64,000 bases of DNA from the NCBI GenBank assembly GCA_024235255.1, contig JACKMT010000004.1, positions 434,001 to 498,000 of the forward strand, written 5' to 3'. Below the pieces are notes generated by a model. It was given only the letters and a program-made list of their open reading frames with translations, was not told the origin of the DNA and did no database searches. This document shows positions 1 to 8,810 of the stretch, one piece after another. The translations under genes and the position numbers were made by a program. How positions within the stretch are numbered: the stretch's first letter is position 1; each line of letters starts with the position of its first letter. This DNA is from Chromatiaceae bacterium (GTDB taxonomy: Bacteria; Pseudomonadota; Gammaproteobacteria; Chromatiales; Chromatiaceae).

Positions 1-473
1 AGATTCTGCACGAAGTGGTGCGCCTCTCGACCGAGCGGCTGCTGGCATCCGGAATGGTATTGGATTGGCGTCCCGCAGCAGTGCTGCCGCCGATGATCGG
101 CCGAACCAACGCCTTGCGCGGACTCTTCAAATATCTGATCGATAATGCGATTCAGGCGGTCAACGAATCACGTCGTGACTATCGTGAACTGCGGCTGCAG
201 ACCCGGCTGGTGAATCGGGAGCTGGTCATCGAGGTGATAGATAACGGACCCGGCATCAACGAAGCGATGCGTCTCAAGGTGTTTGAACCCTTTTTTTGCG
301 GCTGGCGCAAGGCGGGAACCCACGCCGGTATGGGGTTGACGCTGGCGCAGGAGGTTGCGCTCGGTCATGACGGCGGCGTTGAGATCGACGCTGACTTTCA
401 TGGCGGCTGCCGCGTTTTTGTCAGGCTTCCCGTTAACGGAGCGGGAGGGGGGTTGAGCGATGAACCTGGCTGA
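1..473 (+). CDS. nifL: NifL C-terminal part (histidine-kinase-like sensor, partial)
   Basis: The reading frame is open from the window edge, so only the C-terminal ATP-binding part of the protein is present. It shows the GHKL ATPase motifs: an N-box (DNAIQAV), a G1 box (DNGPGI) and a G2 box (GMGLTLAQ). NifL is the redox- and nitrogen-sensing partner that inhibits NifA by direct protein contact. The assignment rests mainly on the 14-base overlap with nifA just downstream, which suggests translational coupling and a fixed NifL:NifA ratio. An ordinary histidine kinase would look similar in this fragment. The phosphoacceptor region and PAS domains lie outside the window. Confidence 0.85.
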   Translation, partial: ILHEVVRLSTERLLASGMVLDWRPAAVLPPMIGRTNALRGLFKYLIDNAIQAVNESRRDYRELRLQTRLVNRELVIEVIDNGPGINEAMRLKVFEPFFCGWRKAGTHAGMGLTLAQEVALGHDGGVEIDADFHGGCRVFVRLPVNGAGGGLSDEPG

Positions 474-2019
474 AGACGAAAGTGGGAAGCGGGATCGCCA
501 CGAACGTTCCATCATGGAGACGGAACTTGAAAGTCTCTACCAGGTCAGTCAGATCCTGAGCCGCTCGCTCGATTTCCGCGAGACGCTGCAGGAAGTGTTG
601 CGGACACTCAATGATCTGAACGATATGCGGCACGCCATGATCGCACTGAAAGACGAAAGCAGCGGCGAGCTGCTGGTGACCGCGCTGCATGCCAACCCCG
701 CGCCGGTCGATCCGGTGCGTTATAAACCCGGCGAGGGGATCATCGGCGCCGTTATTCACAGCGGCGACTCGCTGGTGATCGAGCGGCTCGCGGACGATGC
801 GCGCTTCCTTGACCGGCTGGGAGTATACGACTCCCGTCTGCCGCTTATCGGCACACCGATCTCAATCGGCGACCAGACTGCAGGGGTGCTGGCGGCGCAG
901 CCGTCCGGCGGCACCAGTCAGCGCAGCAGACAGACACGGTTTCTCGAAATGGTAGCCAACCTGGTCGGACAGAGCGTGCGTCTGGCCAGGAGTGTCGAGG
1001 TTGAGCAGCTGGAGTTGAGGAGCGAGCGCGATTCGCTGCGCCGCAAAGTGCGCGGCGAGCATGGCTTTTCGAAGCTTGTCGGGCACACCCGGTGCATGCG
1101 TCTGGTGTTTGATCAGATACGCCTGGTCGCCAAGTGGAACACCACGGTGTTGGTGCGCGGCGAGTCGGGCACCGGCAAGGAGCTGATCGCCAACGCAATC
1201 CACTACAATTCGCCGCGTGCCAACGGACCCTTCGTCAAACTCAACTGCGCCGCACTGCCCGATTCGCTGTTGGAGTCGGAGCTTTTCGGCCACGAAAAAG
1301 GGGCCTTCACCGGAGCCATCAGTCAGCGCAAGGGACGCTTCGAGCAGGCGCACGGCGGTACGCTTTTTCTCGACGAGATTGGCGAAATCTCGCCTGCCTT
1401 TCAGGCCAAGCTGCTGCGGGTGCTGCAGGAGGGTGAATTTGAACGGGTTGGCGGCGGCAGAACGCTTGCGATCGACGTGCGGGTCGTCGCTGCCACCAAT
1501 AAGGATCTGGAGTCGGCGGTGCAGCAGGGCAGCTTCCGGGAGGACCTCTACTATCGGCTCAATGTCATGCCGATCCATATGCCGCCGCTGCGCGAACGCC
1601 CCGAGGATATACCGGATCTGGTCAGTTTTCTGGTGGCCAAGATCGGCGGGAGCCAGGGACGTGAGCTGGTGCTGGAGGAGAGTGCACTGGGGCCGCTGAT
1701 GCACTATGAGTGGCCGGGTAATGTACGGGAGCTCGAGAACTGCCTGGAGCGTGCTGCGGTAATGAGCGAAGAGGGCCGGATCGACAGCCACGCCATCAGC
1801 CTGACCGGGCTGCAGTCCGGGTTTTCATCGCTCTCCTCCGGCGGTGGCGGCAGCAGGATTGAGTTGGATGATCCCGATCTGGATGAACGGGAGCGCGTCA
1901 TTGCAGCACTCGAACAGGCCGGATGGGTACAGGCGAAGGCGGCACGCCTGCTCGGCATGACGCCGCGTCAGATCGGCTACCGGATTCAGACGCTGAATAT
2001 CAAAGTGCGGCAGATATAA
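460..2019 (+). CDS. nifA: Nif-specific sigma-54 activator NifA
   Basis: This 519-residue protein has the NifA layout. An N-terminal GAF domain covers about residues 20-170. A sigma-54 AAA+ domain follows, with Walker A GESGTGKE near residue 233, the GAFTGA loop near 280 and a Walker B region (GGTLFLDEIGE). The C-terminal Fis-type helix-turn-helix is AARLLGMTPRQIGYRI. The linker between the AAA+ and DNA-binding domains is Gly/Ser-rich and lacks the cysteine cluster of oxygen-sensitive NifA proteins, which fits control by NifL instead. A purine-rich ribosome site (GGAGGGGGG) supports the ATG at 460. It should activate the TGT-N10-ACA sites found across this window. Confidence 0.97.
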   Translation: MNLAEDESGKRDRHERSIMETELESLYQVSQILSRSLDFRETLQEVLRTLNDLNDMRHAMIALKDESSGELLVTALHANPAPVDPVRYKPGEGIIGAVIHSGDSLVIERLADDARFLDRLGVYDSRLPLIGTPISIGDQTAGVLAAQPSGGTSQRSRQTRFLEMVANLVGQSVRLARSVEVEQLELRSERDSLRRKVRGEHGFSKLVGHTRCMRLVFDQIRLVAKWNTTVLVRGESGTGKELIANAIHYNSPRANGPFVKLNCAALPDSLLESELFGHEKGAFTGAISQRKGRFEQAHGGTLFLDEIGEISPAFQAKLLRVLQEGEFERVGGGRTLAIDVRVVAATNKDLESAVQQGSFREDLYYRLNVMPIHMPPLRERPEDIPDLVSFLVAKIGGSQGRELVLEESALGPLMHYEWPGNVRELENCLERAAVMSEEGRIDSHAISLTGLQSGFSSLSSGGGGSRIELDDPDLDERERVIAALEQAGWVQAKAARLLGMTPRQIGYRIQTLNIKVRQI

Positions 2020-2143
2020 CGGGAAGTGTTTGGCTCTCATCCAATCACCGATTACCCATGAATGGTTTCGTTACATCCAAACCGCAGCGTGACGCTGTCA
2101 TTGGTTGAATCACGGGATCTTCGAAAAATTTTTCGGGGCGGGC

Positions 2144-2159
2144 TGTAGAGAACCGCACA
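2144..2159. promoter_or_regulatory. NifA upstream activator site 1 of nifB
   Basis: This is a perfect TGT-N10-ACA, the NifA binding consensus. It lies about 100 bases upstream of the nifB -24/-12 element and 33 bases (about three helical turns) before a second perfect site, so both would face the same side of the helix. Confidence 0.85.
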
Positions 2160-2176
2160 GTGCATGCAACCTGGGC

Positions 2177-2192
2177 TGTTGCGTTCCCGACA
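2177..2192. promoter_or_regulatory. NifA upstream activator site 2 of nifB
   Basis: This second perfect TGT-N10-ACA lies between the first site and the sigma-54 promoter, about 65 bases upstream of the -24 element. Tandem sites with helical phasing suggest cooperative NifA binding. Confidence 0.85.
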
Positions 2193-2254
2193 AATCCTTA
2201 GCTTCCGTTAACAATAGCGGCAGAAAATCAATGATATAGACGCCATCGCCAAGC

Positions 2255-2270
2255 GGGCACAACGTTTGCA
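2255..2270 (+). promoter_or_regulatory. Sigma-54 promoter of the nifB operon
   Basis: The sequence GGGCACAACGTTTGCA has GG at 2256-2257 and GC at 2268-2269, the required 10-base spacing, and it closely matches TGGCAC-N5-TTGCA. Transcription would begin near 2281, leaving a short leader before nifB. Together with the two NifA sites upstream it makes a complete nif promoter. Confidence 0.9.
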
Positions 2271-2330
2271 TTAACAGCTGTCAGGAGCTGCTTGAAACTT
2301 TGTGCAGGGTATTGAATGGGAGACGCGGAG

Positions 2331-3836
2331 ATGGCGTTGCAGTTGATTGGTCAAGCAACGGATGATGGCGCAGCCGGATGCACTGTTTCCGGCTGCGGCG
2401 GCAGCAGCGCTCAGCTGTCGCACCTGTCGGCGCAGATACGCGAGAAGGTGCACAATCATCCCTGTTACTCGGAAGATGCACATCACCATTATGCCCGCAT
2501 GCACGTGGCGGTGGCGCCGGCGTGCAACATCCAGTGCCACTACTGCAACCGCAAGTACGACTGCGCCAATGAATCGCGCCCGGGCGTGGTGTCCGAACTG
2601 CTGACGCCCGACCAGGCGGTGCGGAAGGTGCTGGCGGTCGCCGCCGCCATTCCGCAGATGAGCGTGCTCGGCATTGCCGGACCGGGCGATCCGCTGGCCA
2701 ATCCCGAACGCACCTTTGAGACCTTTCGCCGGCTCAGCGAGAAGGCGCCCGACATCAAGCTTTGCGTCTCCACCAACGGCCTCACGCTGCCCGATCATGT
2801 GGAGGCGCTGTGCCGGCTCAATATCGATCATGTGACCATTACCATCAACTGTGTCGATGCCGACATCGGCGCCATGATCTACCCCTGGGTGTTCTGGAAC
2901 AACCGTCGCGTCAAAGGACGCAAAGGAGCCGCAATTCTGATCGAACAGCAGCAGCGGGGATTGGCGATGCTGAGCGCACGCGGTGTACTGGTAAAAGTCA
3001 ATTCGGTGATGATCCCCGGCGTCAATGACCAACACCTGGAGGAGGTGAGCAGGGTGGTCAAGGCAAAAGGTGCGTTCCTGCACAACGTGATGCCGCTGAT
3101 CGCCGAGGCGGAGCACGGCACCTTCTACGGTGTAATGGGTCAGCGCGGTCCGACCCACACAGAGCTACAACGGCTGCAGGACAGGTGCGCCGGTGACATG
3201 AACATGATGCGGCACTGCCGCCAGTGCCGGGCCGACGCAGTGGGTATGCTGGGTGAGGAGCGGGGTGACGAGTTCTGCATGGAAAAGGTCGAGCAGATGG
3301 AGATCGACTATACCGCAGCGATGCAGCAGCGCGCCGAGTATCACGCCGCCATCGAAGCCAACCGGGAGGCGCAGAAACACCATTCCGGGGAGCGGTTTGT
3401 CGCCGTCTCCGCCATCAAACGATCGCAGCGGGAGACGCGTCCGGTGCTGATGGCCGTGGCCAGCAGCGGCGGCGGAGTGATCAATCAGCACTTTGGTCAT
3501 GCCCGAGCGTTTCTGGTCTACGAAGCCTCGCCGACCGATGTACGCTTTATCGGTCATCGCAAGGTCGATCTCTACTGCAGCGGTGGCGAGCACTGCGGTG
3601 ATGCAGAGTCAACGCTGGCAAGGATCATACGTGCACTGGACGGCTGTGAAGCGGTGCTCTGCTCCAGGATCGGATATGAGCCCTGGGAGCAGTTGGAGGC
3701 GGCCGGAATCCAGCCGAACGGCGAACACGCGATGGAGCCGATCGAATCCGCGGTGGCGGCAGTCTACGACGAGATGGTGAAAAACGGCCTGGCGGAACAC
3801 AGAACACCCAGCGAGCGGCTGCGGATTGGCGCCTGA
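2331..3836 (+). CDS. nifB: FeMo-cofactor biosynthesis radical SAM protein NifB
   Basis: NifB builds the 8Fe-9S-C precursor (NifB-co) of the nitrogenase cofactor from iron-sulfur clusters and SAM. The radical SAM motif CNIQCHYC lies near residues 66-73, preceded by the histidine-rich stretch typical of NifB. A NifX-like domain occupies about residues 375-490 (INQHFGHARAFLVYE). An in-frame ATG at 2316 is possible, but the GGGAG just before 2331 and the better N-terminus (MALQLIGQ) favour 2331. It is the first gene of an operon that runs through two kinds of ferredoxin, a flavodiiron protein, nifQ and draG. Confidence 0.97.
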   Translation: MALQLIGQATDDGAAGCTVSGCGGSSAQLSHLSAQIREKVHNHPCYSEDAHHHYARMHVAVAPACNIQCHYCNRKYDCANESRPGVVSELLTPDQAVRKVLAVAAAIPQMSVLGIAGPGDPLANPERTFETFRRLSEKAPDIKLCVSTNGLTLPDHVEALCRLNIDHVTITINCVDADIGAMIYPWVFWNNRRVKGRKGAAILIEQQQRGLAMLSARGVLVKVNSVMIPGVNDQHLEEVSRVVKAKGAFLHNVMPLIAEAEHGTFYGVMGQRGPTHTELQRLQDRCAGDMNMMRHCRQCRADAVGMLGEERGDEFCMEKVEQMEIDYTAAMQQRAEYHAAIEANREAQKHHSGERFVAVSAIKRSQRETRPVLMAVASSGGGVINQHFGHARAFLVYEASPTDVRFIGHRKVDLYCSGGEHCGDAESTLARIIRALDGCEAVLCSRIGYEPWEQLEAAGIQPNGEHAMEPIESAVAAVYDEMVKNGLAEHRTPSERLRIGA

Positions 3837-3848
3837 CGGGAGTGCAAT

Positions 3849-4127
3849 GTGTCCTACCAGATCATCGAATCCTGCGTCACCTGCCACGCCTGCGAACCGC
3901 TCTGCCCGGCCCGCGCGATCTATCGGGCCGACCGCCATTTCAGCATCGATGCAAACAAGTGCACCGGGTGCGATGGCGACTATGCGGATCCGCAGTGCGT
4001 CAGCATCTGTCCTATCGAAGGGGCGATCCTCGATCCGTCCGGCGTCGCCGCCAATCCGCCCGGTTCGTTGACCGGCATCGCGCCGGAACGTTTGCCAGCG
4101 GCGATGGCTGAGATACAGGCGAGATAA
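3849..4127 (+). CDS. FdxN-type 2[4Fe-4S] ferredoxin of the nifB operon
   Basis: This 92-residue ferredoxin has two cysteine clusters: CVTCHACEPLCP, and CTGCDGDYADPQCVSICP with the longer spacing seen in nif-linked FdxN/VnfF-type ferredoxins. Such proteins usually feed electrons or clusters to NifB or nitrogenase. The start is GTG at 3849, preceded by GGGAG at 3838-3842, because no suitable ATG lies in frame. It follows nifB by 12 bases, so it is very probably co-transcribed. The last 20 residues are proline- and alanine-rich and outside the cluster fold. Confidence 0.92.
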   Translation: MSYQIIESCVTCHACEPLCPARAIYRADRHFSIDANKCTGCDGDYADPQCVSICPIEGAILDPSGVAANPPGSLTGIAPERLPAAMAEIQAR

Positions 4128-4229
4128 GGAACGGAGCGAGATCGTGAAATCGGTTTGCCCATATTCGGTATTCTCTGGTTGCGAGAGCTGGTGGCACTGG
4201 TGGTATCTGCACCGCTGTGGAGAGCCGGT

Positions 4230-5513
4230 ATGAACGCTGAGGTCGATGTCATGCGCCATCGGGATGCGGTGGAGTTTGCCGACGGCGTCTTTTGGATTGG
4301 CGCGCTGGATCCGCATCTTCGCTCCTTCGATATCATCCTGCGCAGCGCCAACGGCACCAGCTACAACGCCTATCTCGTGCGTGGCAGCACAGGCGCGGCG
4401 ATAATCGATACCGTCAAGGAGCGCTTCAGCGAAGAGTTCTTCGCCCGGCTGGAATCGGAGGTGGATTACCGCGACATCAAGGCGATCGTGCTCAACCATC
4501 TGGAACCGGACCATACCGGCGCGCTGCCGGAATTGATGCAGCGCGCCCCCCAGGCGAAGCTCTATATCTCGCAGCGGGCCACCTCGATGCTGAAGGCGCT
4601 GCTCAAACCCTCGGCGGGAGATTTCGCATACACCACCGTCAACACCGGCGCTAGAGTGAGTCTTGGCGACCGCACCCTGCGTTTTCTGCACACGCCGTTT
4701 CTGCACTGGCCGGATACCCAGTGCACCTATCTGGAAGAGGCGGGGGTGCTCTTCTCCGGCGATGTGTTCGGCTGCCATTTCTGCGACAAACGGCTGTTCA
4801 ACGACTGCGTCGGCGATTTCCGCTTCTCGTTCGACTACTACTACGCGCACATCATGCGCCCTTTCAAAAGTCATGTGATGGATGCGCTGCAAATGATCGA
4901 GCCGCTGCAGCTGCGCCAGATTGCCCCCGCCCACGGTCCGATTCTGCGCGAACGCCCCCGGCGTTACGTCACCCGCTATCGTGAGCTTTCCACCTCCAAT
5001 CTGGCAGATCGACTCGGCAATGAAGAGCGGTCGCTGGTTATCTTCTACATGAGCGCGTACGGCAACACCGCGCGCATGGCCGAGGAGATTGCACAGGGGG
5101 CGGGCGGGGTGGCGGGCGTTCGCGTCTCGCTGTACGACCTGGAGGGCGGCGAGATCGATTCCTTCGTCGACCTGATAGAGGAAGCTGACGCGCTGTTGTT
5201 CGGCTCCCCCACGATCAACGGAGACGCGGTCAAGCCGGTATGGGACCTGCTTTCATCGCTGGCAGTGGTCGATCTCAAAGGCAAGCTCGGCGGCGCCTTC
5301 GGTTCGTATGGCTGGAGCGGCGAAGCGGTGCGCATGATCGAGGACCGGATGCGCGGGCTTAAGCTGCAGATCCCGCAAGCAGGATTGCGGATCAAATTGA
5401 TACCGACACAGGATGAGTTGGAAGCCTGTCGTTCGTATGGGCGGGATGTCGCTGCTGCTCTGTCCGGTGACACTGATGCAAACCGAATTATCGACTTTGC
5501 CGATTTGAATTAG
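4230..5513 (+). CDS. Flavodiiron protein (FprA-like O2/NO reductase)
   Basis: The N-terminal half is a metallo-beta-lactamase-type diiron domain with HLEPDH near residue 90, TPFLHWPD, SGDVFG and APAHGP carrying the remaining iron ligands. The C-terminal half is a flavodoxin domain starting near MSAYGNTARMAEEI. Such proteins reduce O2 to water or NO to N2O in the cytoplasm, using electrons from small redox proteins. Placement between nif ferredoxins suggests protection of nitrogenase from oxygen or NO, which is an inference. The frame extends to 4155, but the start at 4230 has GGAGAG upstream and gives the usual family N-terminus. No rubredoxin domain is fused. Confidence 0.9.
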   Translation: MNAEVDVMRHRDAVEFADGVFWIGALDPHLRSFDIILRSANGTSYNAYLVRGSTGAAIIDTVKERFSEEFFARLESEVDYRDIKAIVLNHLEPDHTGALPELMQRAPQAKLYISQRATSMLKALLKPSAGDFAYTTVNTGARVSLGDRTLRFLHTPFLHWPDTQCTYLEEAGVLFSGDVFGCHFCDKRLFNDCVGDFRFSFDYYYAHIMRPFKSHVMDALQMIEPLQLRQIAPAHGPILRERPRRYVTRYRELSTSNLADRLGNEERSLVIFYMSAYGNTARMAEEIAQGAGGVAGVRVSLYDLEGGEIDSFVDLIEEADALLFGSPTINGDAVKPVWDLLSSLAVVDLKGKLGGAFGSYGWSGEAVRMIEDRMRGLKLQIPQAGLRIKLIPTQDELEACRSYGRDVAAALSGDTDANRIIDFADLN

Positions 5514-5571
5514 TGGGCCAAGCCAAGTTGTTTTGTATTGAATTTTCACGTTAACCAAATGGTGAATGCAA

Positions 5572-5856
5572 ATGGCGAAAGCAAAAATTACATTTGAAGA
5601 TATCGCTCAGACGGTCAATGTACCGGCCGGCACCCGGGTGATCGAGGTGTCGGAGAAGATCGGCGCCGGGATTATCTACGGTTGCCGCGAAGGCGATTGC
5701 GGTACCTGCATGATGCATGTTCAGGAAGGTTGGAACAACCTGACTGTACCCTCCGTGCTGGAGGAGAAGGTACTGAAAGAGAACATGGCAGGCCGGCATG
5801 ACCGGCTTGCCTGTCAGGCCCAGATACTGGGCGACTGCAGCGTGAAACCCGCTTGA
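5572..5856 (+). CDS. [2Fe-2S] ferredoxin, first of a pair
   Basis: This small plant-type ferredoxin of about 94 residues carries CREGDCGTC and a distal cysteine (RLACQAQ), which together bind a [2Fe-2S] cluster. It lies in the nifB operon beside a flavodiiron protein and a second [2Fe-2S] ferredoxin, so it may reduce the flavodiiron enzyme or supply nitrogenase maturation. Two ATGs (5566 and 5572) are close. The GGTGA 7 bases before 5572 favours the second. The electron partner cannot be decided from sequence. Confidence 0.9.
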   Translation: MAKAKITFEDIAQTVNVPAGTRVIEVSEKIGAGIIYGCREGDCGTCMMHVQEGWNNLTVPSVLEEKVLKENMAGRHDRLACQAQILGDCSVKPA

Positions 5857-5883
5857 ATCCGAATTTGAAAAAGGGGAACTGAT

Positions 5884-6240
5884 ATGCCGTTGATTACCTT
5901 TTCCAATCCCGACTACAAAGACAAGACCGTCTACGCCGTGGCCGGCAGTTTTACCGAAACGGTGCTGAAAATAGCCAAGACCAACAAGATTCCGATCCGC
6001 TTCGATTGCGGCGACGGCGAGTGCGGCAGCTGCGTCATCCGCGTGAAGTACATCGGCGACAACGGTCCCATGGGCTACCATCTCGAAGAGAAGGAGAAAC
6101 AGATCCTGCGCGAACTGGGCAAGATCAGCAAGCAGGAGCTTGAGCGGTTGATCGTCGACGATCTGCCCAGCGAGTGGCGGCTGGCGTGCCAGTTTATCCC
6201 CAGGGACGAGGATATTCTGGTGGAGTACCAGGCGCTGTGA
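5884..6240 (+). CDS. [2Fe-2S] ferredoxin, second of a pair
   Basis: This 118-residue protein has the cluster motif CGDGECGSC and a distal cysteine in WRLACQF. Compared with the first ferredoxin it has an extra charged helix of about 35 residues (around residues 60-95) before the last cysteine, as seen in nif-associated FeSII-like or FdxD-type proteins. In Azotobacter a related protein protects nitrogenase from oxygen by forming a complex with it; that role here is only a possibility. AAGGGGAA precedes the ATG. Its stop overlaps the nifQ GTG start. Confidence 0.9.
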   Translation: MPLITFSNPDYKDKTVYAVAGSFTETVLKIAKTNKIPIRFDCGDGECGSCVIRVKYIGDNGPMGYHLEEKEKQILRELGKISKQELERLIVDDLPSEWRLACQFIPRDEDILVEYQAL

Positions 6241-6812
6241 CAACTGCTGCCGCCGTGGCGGATCGACCGGTGCAGGATCTCCATGCCGGGTTGATGGCGG
6301 CGCGTCGGGGCGAGCCGGCAGAGGAGGTCCTGGCGTGCATTCTCGCCTCCTGGTTTGCGGGATTGGGTGTAATGCCGGCCTGGCTGGGGTTGGGGGAAAA
6401 GGATTTTTTCGACATGCTGGCTCACCATTTCCCCGGCTTCGACCCGCTCGGGTCTGTTCCCCAAAAACAGCGGATCGATCCGCTGCGCAGCGAAGAGAGC
6501 GCGGATCTGCGCAACCTGCTGCTCGAAAATCGCAGCGGCCGGAGCGCCTCCGAGGCATGGATGGCGGATATCGTCACTGCAGGCTGTCTGGGCAGCGACC
6601 ATCTGTGGCAGGATCTTGGCTTATGGAACCGCGCGCAGTTGACCGGCCTGATGTGGGAAAATTTCGCGCCGCTGGCCAAACGCAACGACAAGGATATGAA
6701 GTGGAAGAAATTCCTCTACCGACAGCTGTGCGAAGCGGAAGGGGTCGCCATCTGCCGTTCGCCGAGCTGCGAAATCTGCGTAGATTATGCGGTCTGTTTT
6801 GGGTCCGAATGA
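6237..6812 (+). CDS. nifQ: Molybdenum donor protein NifQ
   Basis: NifQ carries a Mo-Fe-S cluster and delivers molybdenum to NifEN/NifH for FeMo-cofactor assembly. The diagnostic C-x4-C-x2-C-x5-C motif is present at the C-terminus (CRSPSCEICVDYAVC). The likely start is GTG at 6237, which overlaps the upstream ferredoxin stop (GTGA) and gives 191 residues, near the family length. The frame runs further back to 6174 inside the ferredoxin gene, which is unlikely to be used. It sits in the nifB operon, as in several gammaproteobacteria. Confidence 0.93.
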   Translation: MTTAAAVADRPVQDLHAGLMAARRGEPAEEVLACILASWFAGLGVMPAWLGLGEKDFFDMLAHHFPGFDPLGSVPQKQRIDPLRSEESADLRNLLLENRSGRSASEAWMADIVTAGCLGSDHLWQDLGLWNRAQLTGLMWENFAPLAKRNDKDMKWKKFLYRQLCEAEGVAICRSPSCEICVDYAVCFGSE

Positions 6813-6846
6813 GGTGTCCACACAGTCCGCCTCTCCGGAGAGCGCC

Positions 6847-7770
6847 ATGCAAGGATACGACAGACGGGAAATCACACTGGAGCAACGGGTCGTCGGTGCT
6901 TATGTCGGACTGGCGGTAGGCGACGCGCTCGGCGCCACGACCGAGTTTCTCACTCCGCGGGAAATTCAACGGAACTACGGTACTCACCGTACGATTTGCG
7001 GTGGCGGCTGGCTGCATCTGCAACCGGGAGAGGTGACCGATGACACCGAAATGAGCCTGGTGTTGGGAGCATCGATACTCAGGACACCAGGGGTCGATGC
7101 AGCATCGGTTGCCACCGCCTTCAGCGACTGGATGCGCAGCAAGCCGGTGGACATCGGCAACACGGTCAGAAGGGGGATAGTTCACTTTCGTACCACCGGC
7201 GAACCGCTTGTTCCGGAGAACGAATACGACGCGGGCAACGGCGCCTGTATGCGGTCGCTGCCGGTTGCCATCTGTTACTGGAACGCAGCCCCTGAGATAC
7301 GCATCGCAGCGTCGCGCATGCAGTCCCACGTCACCCACAACAATCGGCAGGCCGATGCCGGGACCGAAGCGGTGCTGCAGATGCTGGTGTCAGCCTTCCG
7401 CGGCGTACCGAAATCCGCACTGCAGATAATTGCCCAGGATCTGGTCGAACAGTACATTGGCTATCGTTTCGACAGGCGCCGCGTCGAGAATCCCAGCGGT
7501 TGGATTGTGGAGACGCTGCAGGTGGTGTTTCAAGCCTTTTTCTCACAGCAGAGCTTTAAGGATATTCTGGTCGACGTCGTCAATCGGGGCGGCGACGCGG
7601 ACACCACCGGTGCAATTGCCGGCATGCTGGCCGGCGCCTGCTATGGCGTGGATGCGATTCCCCGGCAATGGCGCAGCGCACTGAAAGCGCAAGTCCGGCA
7701 CGCTTGCGAACAGCAGTCAACGGCGCTGCTGGCACTGGCGGAAACGGGTATCGACGTTGCCCGTCGATGA
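6847..7770 (+). CDS. draG: Dinitrogenase reductase activating glycohydrolase DraG
   Basis: DraG removes ADP-ribose from the arginine of NifH and so reactivates nitrogenase. The family motifs that bind the dimanganese site are visible: GDALGATTEF, DDTEMSLVL, GNGACMRSLPVA and GGDADTTGAIAGML. The start at 6847 is chosen for its GGAGAG site and because it falls after the nifQ stop; an upstream ATG at 6787 lacks a ribosome site. It is the last gene of the nifB operon and is separated from draT, which lies 3 kb away on the other strand, whereas draT and draG are adjacent in Rhodospirillum. Confidence 0.93.
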   Translation: MQGYDRREITLEQRVVGAYVGLAVGDALGATTEFLTPREIQRNYGTHRTICGGGWLHLQPGEVTDDTEMSLVLGASILRTPGVDAASVATAFSDWMRSKPVDIGNTVRRGIVHFRTTGEPLVPENEYDAGNGACMRSLPVAICYWNAAPEIRIAASRMQSHVTHNNRQADAGTEAVLQMLVSAFRGVPKSALQIIAQDLVEQYIGYRFDRRRVENPSGWIVETLQVVFQAFFSQQSFKDILVDVVNRGGDADTTGAIAGMLAGACYGVDAIPRQWRSALKAQVRHACEQQSTALLALAETGIDVARR

Positions 7771-7799
7771 CAGGGCGTCTCCGTTGCGCAAGCGGTCTG

Positions 7800-8693
7800 T
7801 CAACAGCCGACATCGTGAATGGGGTGTGTGGCTTTCTCCGTTCGCCCGGCCGCTCCGGCGGCAGTCAGCAGGTCACTGACATCCGCCTCTATCAGTTCGA
7901 TATTCTGCTTTTTGCAAAAGCGCCGCTCCTTGGCGTTCGGCTCCGGAATCAGAGCCCACCCCGCCGGCTCCCCGGCGGCGTATACGATATCGGAGAGCAC
8001 CATGCGTTCCGTATCCCGCGTCAGGCGCAGCCCGGCAAACAGATACCTCTTTCCCCGGCGCAGGGTTTTCAGGAAACCGGGGATGGCAAATCCGCCCATC
8101 AGTTCGCTGATGTAATCCACATAGTCGGCATCGGAGGCAATATAGGTGGCATCCGGAAGCGGACTGCCCATCGGCTTGAATAAGATCGGCAGGCTTGGAT
8201 CGATAGCCTGCTGGTCCGCCGTCTTCTCTGCGTAGCTTTCGCCGTCGAAGGTGTGGATGCGAAAACGAAAGTGGGTGCCGCCGATGCGGGAGATTCCGCG
8301 TATCAGGGTATGGGGTGTCTCGGCATAGCTCTGCTGCAGTTGTGAATCCCGGTTGATGTCGATTACATAGGGGGGTTTGATGGCCGCGATCCAGTCGTGC
8401 AGCGGGGAGCGGCTCCAATGCGTGCAGCCATAGGTCGCATCGAGAAAGCGGTGCAGTGCGTTGCGGCCGCGTTTCTGCTCGACATACATTGCGGCGCGTG
8501 GGAATTCGTACATCAATCTGGGCGCCATGGCTTTGCCGCCGTTCATCGCGAGGATCAGGCTGTCGCTGCCGGCCGGGATCGGTTCGCCGGTTGCAAGGTT
8601 GACGCTTCCCTGCAGCGCGCCCGGTCCAAGGTAGGGTACAATCTTGCCGCCACTCGCCTGTGCAACAAGATCCTGCAGAGTCGTTTCCGCCAT
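7800..8693 (-). CDS. SIR2-like domain protein under nif control
   Basis: The N-terminus (KIVPYLGPGAL, residues 17-27) resembles the nucleotide-binding start of SIR2-like proteins, which bind or hydrolyse NAD+. The rest of the 297 residues has no motif I recognise and no membrane segment or signal peptide. The gene is convergent with draG, 29 bases apart. Upstream on its own strand are a sigma-54 element (8748 to 8733) and a perfect NifA site (8811-8826), so it should be expressed with the nif genes. Homologues occur in nif clusters of other gammaproteobacteria to my knowledge. Its function is unknown; a link to NAD+ or ADP-ribose beside DraT/DraG is inference. Confidence 0.75.
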   Translation of the reverse strand: MAETTLQDLVAQASGGKIVPYLGPGALQGSVNLATGEPIPAGSDSLILAMNGGKAMAPRLMYEFPRAAMYVEQKRGRNALHRFLDATYGCTHWSRSPLHDWIAAIKPPYVIDINRDSQLQQSYAETPHTLIRGISRIGGTHFRFRIHTFDGESYAEKTADQQAIDPSLPILFKPMGSPLPDATYIASDADYVDYISELMGGFAIPGFLKTLRRGKRYLFAGLRLTRDTERMVLSDIVYAAGEPAGWALIPEPNAKERRFCKKQNIELIEADVSDLLTAAGAAGRTEKATHPIHDVGC

Positions 8694-8732
8694 GTCGTAA
8701 ACCCCCTGGATGGCTAGTTTAAGAATCGCTCA

Positions 8733-8748
8733 CGCAAGAGCCGGGCCA
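8733..8748 (-). promoter_or_regulatory. Sigma-54 promoter of the SIR2-like gene
   Basis: Read on the minus strand this is TGGCCCGGCTCTTGCG, with GG and GC 10 bases apart. Transcription would start near 8722, about 29 bases before the ATG at 8693. A perfect NifA site lies about 65 bases further upstream. Confidence 0.7.
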
Positions 8749-8810
8749 TTTTACAATTACGCATTGAATCAACCGTTTGGGTTTCAGGATTTTCAAGTTG
8801 TTGTGTCGCT

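Noticed and set aside
3609..4934. 441-codon minus-strand frame over nifB, ferredoxin and flavodiiron genes
   Set aside because: It spans three certain plus-strand genes and has no recognisable product.
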